From: Craspedostauros australis
Lineage: Eukaryota > Bacillariophyta > Bacillariophyceae > Mastogloiales > Achnanthaceae
Assembly: GCA_026770025.1 (NCBI GenBank)
Contig: JAMXDE010000039.1
Location: 186,001-250,000 of the forward strand
DNA length: 64,000 nucleotides
Direction of reading: 5' to 3'
Positions 54,536-64,000 of the stretch are shown here, in pieces. Each line of letters opens with the position of its first letter. Position 1 is the first letter of the stretch. The position numbers were made by a program, and so were the translations under genes. Under the pieces are notes generated by a model. That model was not told the DNA's origin. It saw nothing but the letters and a program-made list of their open reading frames with translations, and ran no database searches.

Positions 54536-55879
54536 ATGATGAAAAGGATGAAACAACATCGTTGCAACAGAGATGATGGGAACACCCGTTCAGATACTCG
54601 GCGCGTCACGATGGCTGCGTCGATGTGGATCGTTTCCGCTCTCATGCTGGCGCAATGGCCGACCCAAGCATTCGTTGCTACTCTTCCGCGATCTCCTCGT
54701 GGGCAGAATGCTGCTCACTCCGACCTCCGCATCCCAACATTCCTTCCGGCCATTCCTACCTCCAACGAAGACGGAAACAACGACGTCCTCGATCGAATTC
54801 AGAAACAGAAGGGACCGAGCGGCATGCGTGGGCAGCGCTACGATGACAACAACTCAACGATCCCCTCCACCAGCGACGTCGCCTCCATCTTGGGCGTGCA
54901 ACCCATCGCCAACGTCTCCGGATCCACATGGAAACGAGCATGGAAGATCGGCAGGCGGGCCGTGTCAATGTTCCATGCCTTGGATATCTCATCATCACGA
55001 CACGCGCTTGATTCCAGCCTGTGTTTGCAGTGTCTCTGGTGGAAGGCGTTGTCAGGGAATGATCCTAATTCGCCGGCGTTTGACAATGGATTGTCCTATT
55101 CCTTGCTGCCCCGATTCTCGCGCGCTGTCACCAAGCTGTATCCCTTCTTTCCGCGATTGCACCATGCCAACGTCGAACTGCGCACCGCGTATTTGGATCG
55201 CGCCGTGCGTGGCGTGGTGGAAGGAGCGGCGGCAATGAAGACCGGCGATCAACAACAAGACGATGGCACAGAAATGAGCGGAGATCCCAGCGCAAGAAAG
55301 GTGACGATGATCACGTTCGGCGGCGGTTACGATGTGCGATCCATCAAGCTGAAAGAGCAGGGCGTAATTGACCAGGCCTTCGAATTGGATTTGCCGCAAG
55401 TTGTGGAAAGCAAGGCCAAGATGTTCGCAACGCGGCGATTTCGGAAGCGAGCGCAACGGTTGCATGGCAGTGACGACGTGGATCGTTGGCTTCCAACCTT
55501 CTACAAGGTGGATCTGAATGAGCTCGATGGAGTGGAGGACGCCATCGACGACATTCTTGTGCGATTGCGACAGGAAGAAAAGCACCATCACACAGTGGTG
55601 ATCGTGTTCGAGGCCGTGATGATATACCTCAACGAGGGCATTCCCACAGCGTTGCTGCAGGTGATCAGCGACAAGATGCGAAGGGCGAGCACTGGCGACA
55701 CGAACATCAAGATAGACGCAGCTCTCTGCTTCGCAGACCGCTTGGAGAACATCCCAGGCGGTGACAAGGAGATCGCTGATGAGGAATTTGTGAAGAATGG
55801 CTGGGAGCTGACCGATTGGTTGCCAAAGCCTGGCCTTGCACGGCACATGGGGACGGCGGTTCTGATTAGGTCTACGTAA
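54536..55879 (+). CDS. LCMT/PPM-family SAM methyltransferase, plastid-targeted
   Basis: Family features of leucine carboxyl methyltransferase-like enzymes: RTAYLDRAVRGVV, SAM motif I ITFGGGYDVRSIKL, acidic FELDLPQVVESK, a VDLNEL segment, and VVIVFEAVMIYLNEG followed by a late FVKNGWELTDWLPK. The family includes protein phosphatase 2A methylators and many small-molecule methyltransferases, so substrate is unknown. The 447-aa product has a basic 25-residue lead, a hydrophobic stretch (27-44) and TQA-F at 46, a plausible bipartite plastid signal; starting at the ATG at 54611 would give a more standard signal peptide. Single exon. It shares a divergent spacer with the plastid nuclease. Confidence 0.8.
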   Translation: MMKRMKQHRCNRDDGNTRSDTRRVTMAASMWIVSALMLAQWPTQAFVATLPRSPRGQNAAHSDLRIPTFLPAIPTSNEDGNNDVLDRIQKQKGPSGMRGQRYDDNNSTIPSTSDVASILGVQPIANVSGSTWKRAWKIGRRAVSMFHALDISSSRHALDSSLCLQCLWWKALSGNDPNSPAFDNGLSYSLLPRFSRAVTKLYPFFPRLHHANVELRTAYLDRAVRGVVEGAAAMKTGDQQQDDGTEMSGDPSARKVTMITFGGGYDVRSIKLKEQGVIDQAFELDLPQVVESKAKMFATRRFRKRAQRLHGSDDVDRWLPTFYKVDLNELDGVEDAIDDILVRLRQEEKHHHTVVIVFEAVMIYLNEGIPTALLQVISDKMRRASTGDTNIKIDAALCFADRLENIPGGDKEIADEEFVKNGWELTDWLPKPGLARHMGTAVLIRST

Positions 55880-56421
55880 CACACGGCAGTGCGTCTGTTT
55901 CTGTTCGAGTGCTCTGCATACGGATGTTTCAGGTATTATAGTTGATTGGTGGTGCTTGTATCTCTCTCTCTGAGGGGAGAGAGGTTGGCGCTATTCTGTG
56001 CGTCTTGTTCGTGACTGAGTTTCGCTTCAGTTCCGTAGCGTTGTTGCGCATTTAATTCGTGACTGAATGCTGTCAACAAAAACAGGCAAGTCATTCACAA
56101 AGATCCGATCTCTCGTGGGTGTTTGTGCCAGCGACGACCAAGATACCGAAGCTTCGCGTCCCACACAGACAGTCGTGTTTCGATTTCCGTTTCGGTTTCC
56201 GCTTCGGTTTGTGGTTGTGGTTGTGCTGTTGGTGATGAACTCTCCGTGTGTCTTCGTTCCTGGAGCACGGAGAGAACGCAAAGATGCAACGTCTCCCATC
56301 AACCCACTCGCCCTCCTTCTGTCTGTCTCCCAAGAGCGCGCCAACTCGGACAAGCAACAGCAGCAATCGCCATCGTATTCACAATCACAACCACAACCAC
56401 AACTCATAGACTGAATCAACC
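55880..56421. other. Spacer, methyltransferase to capping protein
   Basis: Contains a short CT run near 55963-55973 and the capping-protein leader (CAACCACAACCACAA). No gene seen. Confidence 0.55.
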
Positions 56422-57989
56422 ATGGATGCTGCTTTGGCTGTATTGAAAAAGACATCGCCCAGCGATGCTGAGAAGGTGGGTTCCATGTCTTGCAGCCGTG
56501 GTGATCCGCAGCTTTGCTCTACCAAGCGAAACAGGCGCAAGTGCCTGTCCACAATGGTCAACATGCGGGAATTCTGTTGCGTTTTCGTGTCTGCGCACAT
56601 GCGTGGGTTGCTGGATGTGTGAACGAGTAGCTGCGTTTGAATCGCTGTTTCATGACACCACAGCATTCATGCAATGCATTGCTATCGGGTACCGCTGCCT
56701 TCCTTGCCCCTTTCCGTTTTCTCTTTCTCTTCTCACCATTCCTTTCCAATGCATGCCGTTCATATTCCTCCACTCTACTCTATTCATTTCTACTCTGCAC
56801 TCTCATCTGCTTTCAATTCCATGTCGTATCATTGTAAAATGTAATGCTTCTCACGACACTACTTTCTCCCACAAACAAATGGCAGGTCCTTGCAGGCATC
56901 CAGGTGCTGCTGAGCCAAGGCAACAAGGAAACCATCAATGGGCTTTCCAGACAAACCAACGGGATGATCCCCTTTCGATCGTTCGACAACGTTCCAGACG
57001 GTGACGAAGAGGAAGAAAAGCCATTCCTGTTGTGCAGTTTCAACCAGACGGAGAACAACAGCTACCGCTCCCCATGGACCAACCGATACTACACCGACCT
57101 CAAAGCCGCAAAGTTCCAAACCAGAGATATTCCACCGGAGGAACAAGGCATTCGCACTCTGGAGAGGAACGCAAACGAAGTTTGGGAATCGTACGTTCGA
57201 CTTTACTACGGACATGACGCCATCAGCAGCGTCTTCCTGAAGTCCAAGGGCACCTCGTCTTCATCTGGTGACATTGGCTCCTTCGAGGGCATCTTCGGCG
57301 TTCAGAAGGTAACCGATTCGGGGGGCTGGAACAGCGTCCATCTCGTCACGGTCGATGAGCCGTCCAAGGCGGACAAGACCTGCGGATACAGCATTGAATC
57401 AGCCGTCACCACAACCTTCAACATCGACGCCCAACCAACGGACTTGGGCTGCAGCATGCAGAAGGAGACCAGCAAGACTTGCAAGGTGAGATTCGCGTCT
57501 CTGTCCGGCAGTCACTTGGAGAACCTCGGGCGCATCATCGAAGATGTGGAGATCGAATTCCGATCGCGGATGGAACGGGTGGATGTGCCAAAGACGACGG
57601 AGGTCATTGAATGCATGTACAAGAAAGATCAGATCAGCAGAACGGCGCACTTGATTTCTGGAGGGCAGGCACCCGCGGGAGTTGCGACTGGAATGGGCGT
57701 GGGTTCCGGAATGATCGGCGAGATCGCCAACCGCGCCAAATCGAAGGGCTTGGGCAGCGCTGCTGGTGGCGCCGGCAATCCTTTCATGGCCGCACTGAAT
57801 TCGAAATTGAAGGAGCAGAATGCATCCAAGCAAAAGGGAGGCGACGATGGAGATGGCAAGGCATACAATGCCCTCAAGGCAGGACTTAAGAAGCGGGAGC
57901 CGACGGCATCCGCGAAGCCAGCGAACGATGCACCCACGCCAGAATTCATGAATTTCCGAAACAAGCTGAAGAAGAGCTCGGTGAAATAG
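56422..57989 (+). CDS. F-actin capping protein beta subunit with C-terminal extension
   Basis: With the alpha subunit it caps actin barbed ends. Exon 1 is 56422..56475 (18 codons, MDAALAVLKKTSPSDAEK); exon 2 is 56886..57989; the 410 bp intron (GTGGGT...CAG, phase 0) continues VLAGIQVLLS. Family motifs: KPFLLCSFNQTENNSYRSPWTN, EVWESYVRLYYG, GGWNSVHLVTVDE, LGCSMQKE and NLGRIIEDVEIEFRSRM. The usual beta subunit is about 270 aa and ends in a short amphipathic tentacle; this one is 385 aa. The extra 110 residues are Gly/Ala/Lys-rich with three short helix-like repeats (FMAALNSKLKEQ, YNALKAGLKKRE, FMNFRNKLKKSS). The extension could bind actin or membranes, but that is a guess. Confidence 0.92.
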
Positions 57990-58895
57990 ATGCAATGGCA
58001 TCAGGCGCGCGGAAGTAGCTACGGCGCTCGCTACATCCACTATGAGATAGAGAGCAGCGATATCCCGTCCCATCGAAGAAGCAGACAGATTGGCAACAAA
58101 GTAATAGTGTGTACGAAAGGACGATACAGGCACCAAAACAATTTCTCCGTTCCTTCCTTCCATCGTCATTGTCAGTGCAACGGTCGGCGCAATTATCCTC
58201 TTCACTTCCACCGCGCTGACTAATCACACCAAGATCGTGCCAGTACGAGGCCTGAAGGCGCTCCGAAGAGAGAGAGAGAACGATTCCAGCAGGCCCTACA
58301 CTCTACCGTACTTACTCTGCATCGATCAAAACCTCTCCGTTCATGTGGTGGATAGCCGTCAACTCGTGACACGAACACGAACGAAAACTAACGGGATTGA
58401 GAGTCACGGATAGAAGAACGTGCATTTGAAGCTAAATAATTCCCATATGATGTCATTGTTTCGCGCCATTTCGCGAGCGAGGAAGTTGCCAACGCAACCA
58501 CCAACTTTTCGCGTTCAACGAACCGGCGTCTTCCATCGAACAAGGCGCAAAACCACCAGCCACCATCAACACGGCGCAATGGCGGGTTTGGCCACAAAAA
58601 CATCTCTCCGACAAAGCATATCGCCAAAAGACTACGACACAAAGCAACCAACGATCAACTCGCCAACAGGGGAAATACAACACGAAGCCGCATCAAGTCG
58701 CATCAACAATCACATCAACAATCACATCAATCGCCCATTTCACTTCTCGACGCAACCATTGCACGCCATAACGCCGATACAGAGTCAACCACATTGTAAA
58801 CTCTCGGTGCAGACAGACACGCATCACCCTTCATATTTTCATCAACCCCTTCGTTCAAAATACGTCGTTCAGCCCTTCTCCGCAACATCGAAAGA
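57990..58895. other. Spacer, capping protein to DHFR-TS
   Basis: 3' flank of the capping gene and promoter/leader of DHFR-TS, with an ATCACATCAACA-type direct repeat near 58708-58730. No gene seen. Confidence 0.55.
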
Positions 58896-60434
58896 ATGAT
58901 CATCAAGGACATGGCAGCAACCGCGGTGGTCGCAGCATCCGCCGCCACGCGCGGGATTGGATGGGAAGGAGATCTGCCGTGGCGTCTGCCAGGCGACATG
59001 GCACACTTCAAGAAATTGACGTTGCAGACGACTGACGATTCGAAGCAGAATGCCGTCGTGATGGGGCGCAAGACGTGGGAGAGCATTCCTGAGAAGTTCC
59101 GCCCGCTGGCTGGCAGAACCAACGTCGTGCTCACATCATCCGCGCCATCGATGTCATATCCGTCGGACGTCGTCGTCGCCAAGTCGTTGTCCGACGCTTG
59201 GGAGCGTCTGGCGGAACGAGACGATCTCGGCACCATCTTCGTCATCGGCGGTGGCCGAGTGTACCAGGAGGCACTCGACAAGAAGTACGTCCACAAGGTG
59301 GTGTACACCTCGGTGGACACGGACTCCGTGCCAGAGAAGGACTTCAAGTTCGACACCTTCTTCCCCGAGCTCTGCAACAAGGAGTGGACGCTCTCATATG
59401 ACGTTCACGACCAATCCAACGACTTGCTCTTCGAAGAAAAGAAGTCGGACGAAGGCGCAGATCTCAATGCATCATCACCATCGGCAGCGAGTTCCATGCC
59501 CGAAGTGCATGTGGACAAGAAGTCAGGATTGAAGTACTCGTTCCTCACCTACGTGCGACCCAACCAGGAAGAGCAGCAGTACCTCGACATGATCCGCTCC
59601 ATCATGGACAACGGGGTGCAACGAGGTGACCGCACAGGCACCGGCACGCTATCGCAGTTCGGCACGCAGATGCGGTACAGCCTGCGCGATGGCCAGCTCC
59701 CGCTCCTCACAACCAAGAAGACCTTCTGGAGAGGCGTGGCGGAGGAGCTTCTGTGGTTCGTCAGCGGGTCCACCAACGCCAACGAACTTGCCGCCAAGAA
59801 AATCCACATCTGGGATGGCAACGGTTCGCGGGAATTCTTGGATGCTCGCGGATTGTCGCACCGCGAGGAGGGTGATTTGGGACCAGTTTACGGCTTCCAA
59901 TGGCGTCACTTTGGTGCCGAGTACAAGGACATGCACGCAGACTATACAGGCCAGGGCGTCGATCAGCTCAAGGAATGCATCCACAAGATCATCCACAACC
60001 CCGAGGACCGCCGCATCATCATGTCGGCATGGAACCCTGCCGATCTCGGTCTCATGGCCCTGCCGCCATGTCACATGTTCTGCCAGTTCTACGTTGACAC
60101 GGCCAAGAACGAGCTGTCGTGCCAGATGTACCAACGATCAGCGGACATGGGACTTGGCGTGCCGTTCAACATCGCATCGTACGCCCTGCTCACGCACATG
60201 ATCGCGCACGTGACGGGACGCAAGCCCGGTGACTTCGTACACACCATCGGCGATGCGCACGTCTACCTCAACCACGTCGAACCATTGCGCGAGCAGCTGA
60301 CCCGCACGCCGCGCCCGTTCCCACGCATCATCATCAACGAAGAGAAGAAGGACATTGACAGCTTCACGTACGACGATTTCAAGGTAGTGGGGTACCATCC
60401 GTACAAGACGATCAAGATGGACATGGCAGTGTGA
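58896..60434 (+). CDS. Bifunctional dihydrofolate reductase-thymidylate synthase
   Basis: Makes dTMP and regenerates tetrahydrofolate in one polypeptide, the fusion found in plants and most protists. DHFR (residues 1-235): [44 protein letters not shown]. Linker 180-220 is Ser/Asp-rich. TS (236-512): [63 protein letters not shown], catalytic Cys392 in [30 protein letters not shown] and GDAHVYLNH. All catalytic parts are present. 512 aa, single exon, no organelle signal, so cytosolic. The start is the first ATG (MIIKDM); the second Met is five codons on. An AATAAA lies about 104 bases after the stop. Confidence 0.97.
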   Translation: MIIKDMAATAVVAASAATRGIGWEGDLPWRLPGDMAHFKKLTLQTTDDSKQNAVVMGRKTWESIPEKFRPLAGRTNVVLTSSAPSMSYPSDVVVAKSLSDAWERLAERDDLGTIFVIGGGRVYQEALDKKYVHKVVYTSVDTDSVPEKDFKFDTFFPELCNKEWTLSYDVHDQSNDLLFEEKKSDEGADLNASSPSAASSMPEVHVDKKSGLKYSFLTYVRPNQEEQQYLDMIRSIMDNGVQRGDRTGTGTLSQFGTQMRYSLRDGQLPLLTTKKTFWRGVAEELLWFVSGSTNANELAAKKIHIWDGNGSREFLDARGLSHREEGDLGPVYGFQWRHFGAEYKDMHADYTGQGVDQLKECIHKIIHNPEDRRIIMSAWNPADLGLMALPPCHMFCQFYVDTAKNELSCQMYQRSADMGLGVPFNIASYALLTHMIAHVTGRKPGDFVHTIGDAHVYLNHVEPLREQLTRTPRPFPRIIINEEKKDIDSFTYDDFKVVGYHPYKTIKMDMAV

Positions 60435-60817
60435 GGTGGGTGGTGCGTAGCTCGTACCGACTGCATGATAAATCAAAGTCGTACACCACGTTTGGGGGTG
60501 GCTGTTGAGCCCGAATCCAAGTCAACATCAAACTACTAATAAAAAGTGCACGCACAGTGCACGTGTTCGGTACCATACAGTAACAGAGCATTTTCGTTTC
60601 AAAACATGAATGCCGAGCAAGCACGCTGAGCCCTTTGAATACGGTTCTCGTGAAGTGGAGTACCCAGATTATAATCTAATCGACGATACTATTAGTACGA
60701 AGATCGTGTTCATGTTTTGTGTTATGAATTGTCATCATCGTCTTCTTGTTCTTCGATGGACTGCCAATACATACTCACGCAATTTCGACCATGGTAAGAC
60801 TACAGGCATGCAGAACT
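60435..60817. other. Convergent spacer, DHFR-TS / PrsW-like gene
   Basis: AATAAA at 60538-60543 followed at once by a GTGCAC...GTGCAC inverted repeat, possibly the DHFR-TS 3'-end signal. No gene seen. Confidence 0.5.
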
Positions 60818-63800
60818 TTACTTCTTCGTCGACTCTCGTAGGACTTGGGCTGCCACAAGCTCTGCGGAAAAGGCGGAATGTTTGCCAGCGTATGTTGTCG
60901 TTCGCTTCACGGCTTTTCGATTGATCATGAAGTAATTCTTGACGCAGTATCCCATCACCCGCAGCAGGATGATCAGCCACATGACCTTCGGGAATGCCTT
61001 GGCGGCAAAGTCTCGCAGGCTGTCGCTCTGCATGTTGGGGGAGAGCTGCATCTCGGACCATGGCGTGGAGGCATTCCATTTGAATATCGGCTGTGCGGAA
61101 AGAGGAGGAGGACGAGAAGTGCATGAATCGAACAAGGAAAGACGGAAGGACGGAAGACAATTAGGACGAACATAACCCCAAAAGAGGATTGAGCAAGTAT
61201 TGGTACACAATCGGAGAGGCGAATGCTCCAAAGTTTATGGGAATGCGCGAGACAGGCGCAAGAAGGATCGTTAGATCGCAATGGTGTGACCTTGAGATTC
61301 CGCCACACTTTCAGATGCAGTTGCGGCGCAGACACAGCAGTAGGAGTACATACCTTCATACCGCGGAAGATAGCCATACCGTGGAATATAGCGGCGGGCA
61401 ACAGCATCCTCCATACAGATACGTCTTGTCCCAGCACATCTCGTCTTGCCAAACTCAAAACAGTCGCAACACCTGAAGGAGGTGTGCCCAATGGAGATCA
61501 GTTTCATCCCATTCCGCGCAGAAAGAAGTGAATGGGTGCGTAAGCGCGTGAGTACACAAGTGCATCAGTACGTGAGTGTATACGCATAGTGTAGTGGAAC
61601 GTTTTCGCAGCACATACTATCAACAGTGAGAGCATGCGTCATTCGACATCCAAAGGTCTGCCCGTCAGCCACAAGCACACGACGCACACGGCACACCCAC
61701 GCAATCACTTACCACAGAGTTCTTGGATGGGGAAGAAGCCACGGCAGATGGCGAAGAACCGCTTGTTGGCATCGCCAGCCTTTGTGTACATGCATATCCT
61801 CCGCACGGCGTCCATCATTTTGATGCCCACAGAAGTAACGAACATGCTGGTGATGTAGGCATTGACGTTGATGACTGGTGTTTCAGTCGCCGTTGCGGAT
61901 GACGACCCTTTCGATTTGACGAGCTTCTTGCGCCCCTTGGACGAAGAAGATGACGACGACGACGTCGTTTTGTCTCGTGTGACGACATCAAAGTTGCTGT
62001 TAGAGAAATGAATGAGGTGAATTGAGAAGTCAGAAAATAGAATGATGAGATCACATTGATGGTCGGACCAGGAACAGTAGCAGACGCAGTAACAGTAGCA
62101 GCAACCAGCAGCACGAATGCGAAGTCAGAGAGTTGTGCAGTAGCTCCCAGCTTTGTAGCAAACGGGTCGAACAATTCCCCTAACCCACAACCCAACCATC
62201 CGTTAACTTACCGTCGCATCGAATACGAATACTGAAAGAGAAGTAGCTTGCAGTACTCCTCAATGATGGGACAGGCCACACAGGATGTGGCGAAATCGGC
62301 CACGAACAGCGTGATTCGCTTGGCTTTGTAACCATGTTCCCGCAGCAACCACGGAAGCAACGGCCACGGCGGAGATTGCGCATTCTGGAATATGCTTGGT
62401 TCCATAACGCGCAAGATGATCAATCGTAAGACCGTCGTCACCAGGATCTCCAACATGAAGATGAGGGGATATCCGATCGTGATGGAGTTGTAAAATCCGT
62501 GCACCAGATCGTCCCATCGATTTTCGGCCGTGTCACAGATGAAGGCTGTGATGAGAATTGGCGGAAGCATGGCGAGTGCGCAGATTCGAAAGTTCTCGTA
62601 GAATTGCTGATTGTACTGGAGAAAGCCGAGGTTTCGTGGCGAAACGCCGGAGTAGGAGAAGATGCCAACGATGAGGAACCAAATTGCGATCTTTTGAATG
62701 GAGACGAAGGACAACCTCGACCTACTCACGGGTTTCTCCTCTAGATCTGCAGCCTTGGTCCTTCCTTCTTGCGCCTGTGGAAAGAAAATCAGAACAAAAT
62801 CAGAACGCCAGAGATAGATAGAGAGAGTGGAAATGTGTATGTGTGTGAGCGAGAGACCGAGAACATCTTCCAATGGAACCATATCATGAATTTGGAGTCT
62901 CATCCAACGATAGCATCGACGCGTACCTTCCAAACTTCCGCTTCTGGAAGCCGCATCGGTACTTTCGAGGTTGTACGCGACACTTGTGATGATGGGTACT
63001 GCAGCTTGATTTTGGTTGGGAGGCTTGCTGTCCCAGCGGCAATGGAGGCTGCTGCTCTTGATGGCAGGGTGGGAGATTGCTGCCCTGCGCCTGGGATCGG
63101 CGGCGGAGGGACGAATGATGGTGCGCCGTATGCAAAAGGATATGGACCGTAGTAGTTTGGCGCGTAGTATGGGTATTGGTTTGGTATCGGCTGTTGAACG
63201 GCGCCTTGCGACGGTGGTGGGATGTACGGAACATGATGGTTCGCCAATTCAGGAGGCGGAGGGTAATTCTGAAGGTACGCGTTTGGTTGATGATGGTACG
63301 AGTAGTAAGATGGATGCCACATTGGGTGTGGTAGGTTGTAGTGCTGCTGCTGGTGTTGTTGTTGTAGTGCTTGTTGTTGGCTTTGTTGTGGCTTCGTCTG
63401 TCGAGCCTGTGGCACCGGTTGCTTGTGGAGAGGGTGCTCTTGCTCGTCCAACACACTTGTTGGTGAGATTGGTTGTACCATTGGATAATTGTAGGTTTGC
63501 AATGTCTGTGTTGGCCTGTCAAGTGTGGACGGCTTCGTCGTTGCATCGTTTGTTGTGGGCATGGCAGGAAGAGCATAGTCTTGAGTATCAGGTCGTGTTG
63601 TGTTCGCATTGCTGATCTCAACTTCGGCATGGTTGTGCTTATCAACGGGATGCATCTTGGGGTTGGCATGCGCATTAACTCCTGTGGATGCTGCGACCTC
63701 AATGTCAGAGTCGGGTTCCGCGTCACTGAGGTATATGGGCAGGTTTGGCAGCGTGTATGAAAGCCCATCGTCCGTATCTGACGCATCATCCACATCGGAT

Positions 63801-64000
63801 GCCGAATGCTGAAGCTGGTGTTGTCGATTGGACAGTCTCTCGTGCATGGATAGCATGGAACGCGCCTCTTGTCGCTGACGCTGTTGCTCAAGAATTTGCT
63901 GCTGTTGGTATTCCTTGATGCGGTATGGATCCTGCTCAAAGGATGAAGCTTTGCTTGGGGTAGCGGCATCTCTCGTCACTGTCGCACTTTGCTGCTGCTG
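60818..64000 (-). CDS. PrsW-like multipass membrane protease (5' end outside window)
   Basis: Five exons by frame and phase: >64000..62927, 62774..62212, 61996..61713, 61472..61354, 61090..60818; introns of 152, 215, 240 and 263 bp (donors GTACGC, GTAAGT, GTAAGT, GTATGT). At least 770 aa. The first 350 residues are a Gln/Pro/Tyr-rich soluble region (YYAPNYYGPYPFAYGAP, PPPPIPG). Then come about seven membrane segments with motifs of the PrsW/CAAX-protease clan: CPIIEEYCKLLLF (Glu-Glu-x-x-Lys), a second Glu in FPIQELCG, and His in LLPAAIFHGMAIF. PrsW enzymes cut membrane-bound regulators. A cytosolic Ser/Lys loop lies in exon 3. Homology is by motif only; catalysis is inferred. The frame is open to the window edge. 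Confidence 0.72.

Overview
The window is nuclear DNA from a photosynthetic protist with a complex (secondary, red-lineage) plastid, most likely a diatom. Four proteins carry an N-terminal signal peptide followed by the plastid cleavage-site motif typical of that group (Ala-x-Ala or Gln-Ala before Phe or Trp): a tandem GroES co-chaperonin, a putative thylakoid membrane protein, a YqaJ-like nuclease and an LCMT-like methyltransferase. Also consistent are a plastid-type ferredoxin glutamate synthase, a fused DHFR-thymidylate synthase, an HSF-type regulator, a PT-x-x-PT secreted peptide, and few, short spliceosomal introns. The assignment is by reading; the species is not identifiable.

Layout: 1-2058 is the 3' part of glutamate synthase (+), convergent with a family-A organellar DNA polymerase (-, 2576-6694, open further upstream). 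8899-18381 is one uninterrupted reading frame for a 3,160-residue low-complexity protein. 19447-22893 holds a mitochondrial-looking homoserine O-acetyltransferase and plastid Cpn20. A Duc1/DUF1769-like membrane-anchored protein (-) and an HSF (+) diverge from a 1.9 kb spacer. 30039-32236 carries two small secreted orphans (-); 32997-33779 a Gep4-like phosphatidylglycerophosphatase. 36073-38877 is a class-III aminotransferase split by a 1.27 kb intron, facing a thylakoid-targeted orphan (-). 43835-48815 holds a single-span acidic-tailed membrane protein and a Cys-rich, Gln-rich putative nuclear regulator. 49098-53570 carries mitochondrial adrenodoxin-type reductase and the plastid nuclease (both -). 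54536-60434 carries the methyltransferase, F-actin capping protein beta and DHFR-TS (all +). The right edge cuts a five-exon PrsW-like membrane protease (-).

There is no operon-like grouping: strands alternate and neighbours serve nitrogen and sulfur assimilation, folate and dTMP synthesis, cardiolipin precursor synthesis, Fe-S electron supply, organelle DNA maintenance and the cytoskeleton. I resolved eleven intron junctions by frame and family alignment. Spacers are AT-richer than coding DNA, full of GTAC-type words and CT/GA microsatellites, and show no rRNA, tRNA, transposon or CRISPR array that I can support. The most novel candidates are the giant SUMO-motif protein, the silicalemma-like membrane protein, the polymerase with three SAP-like repeats, the plastid YqaJ nuclease and the tailed capping protein.
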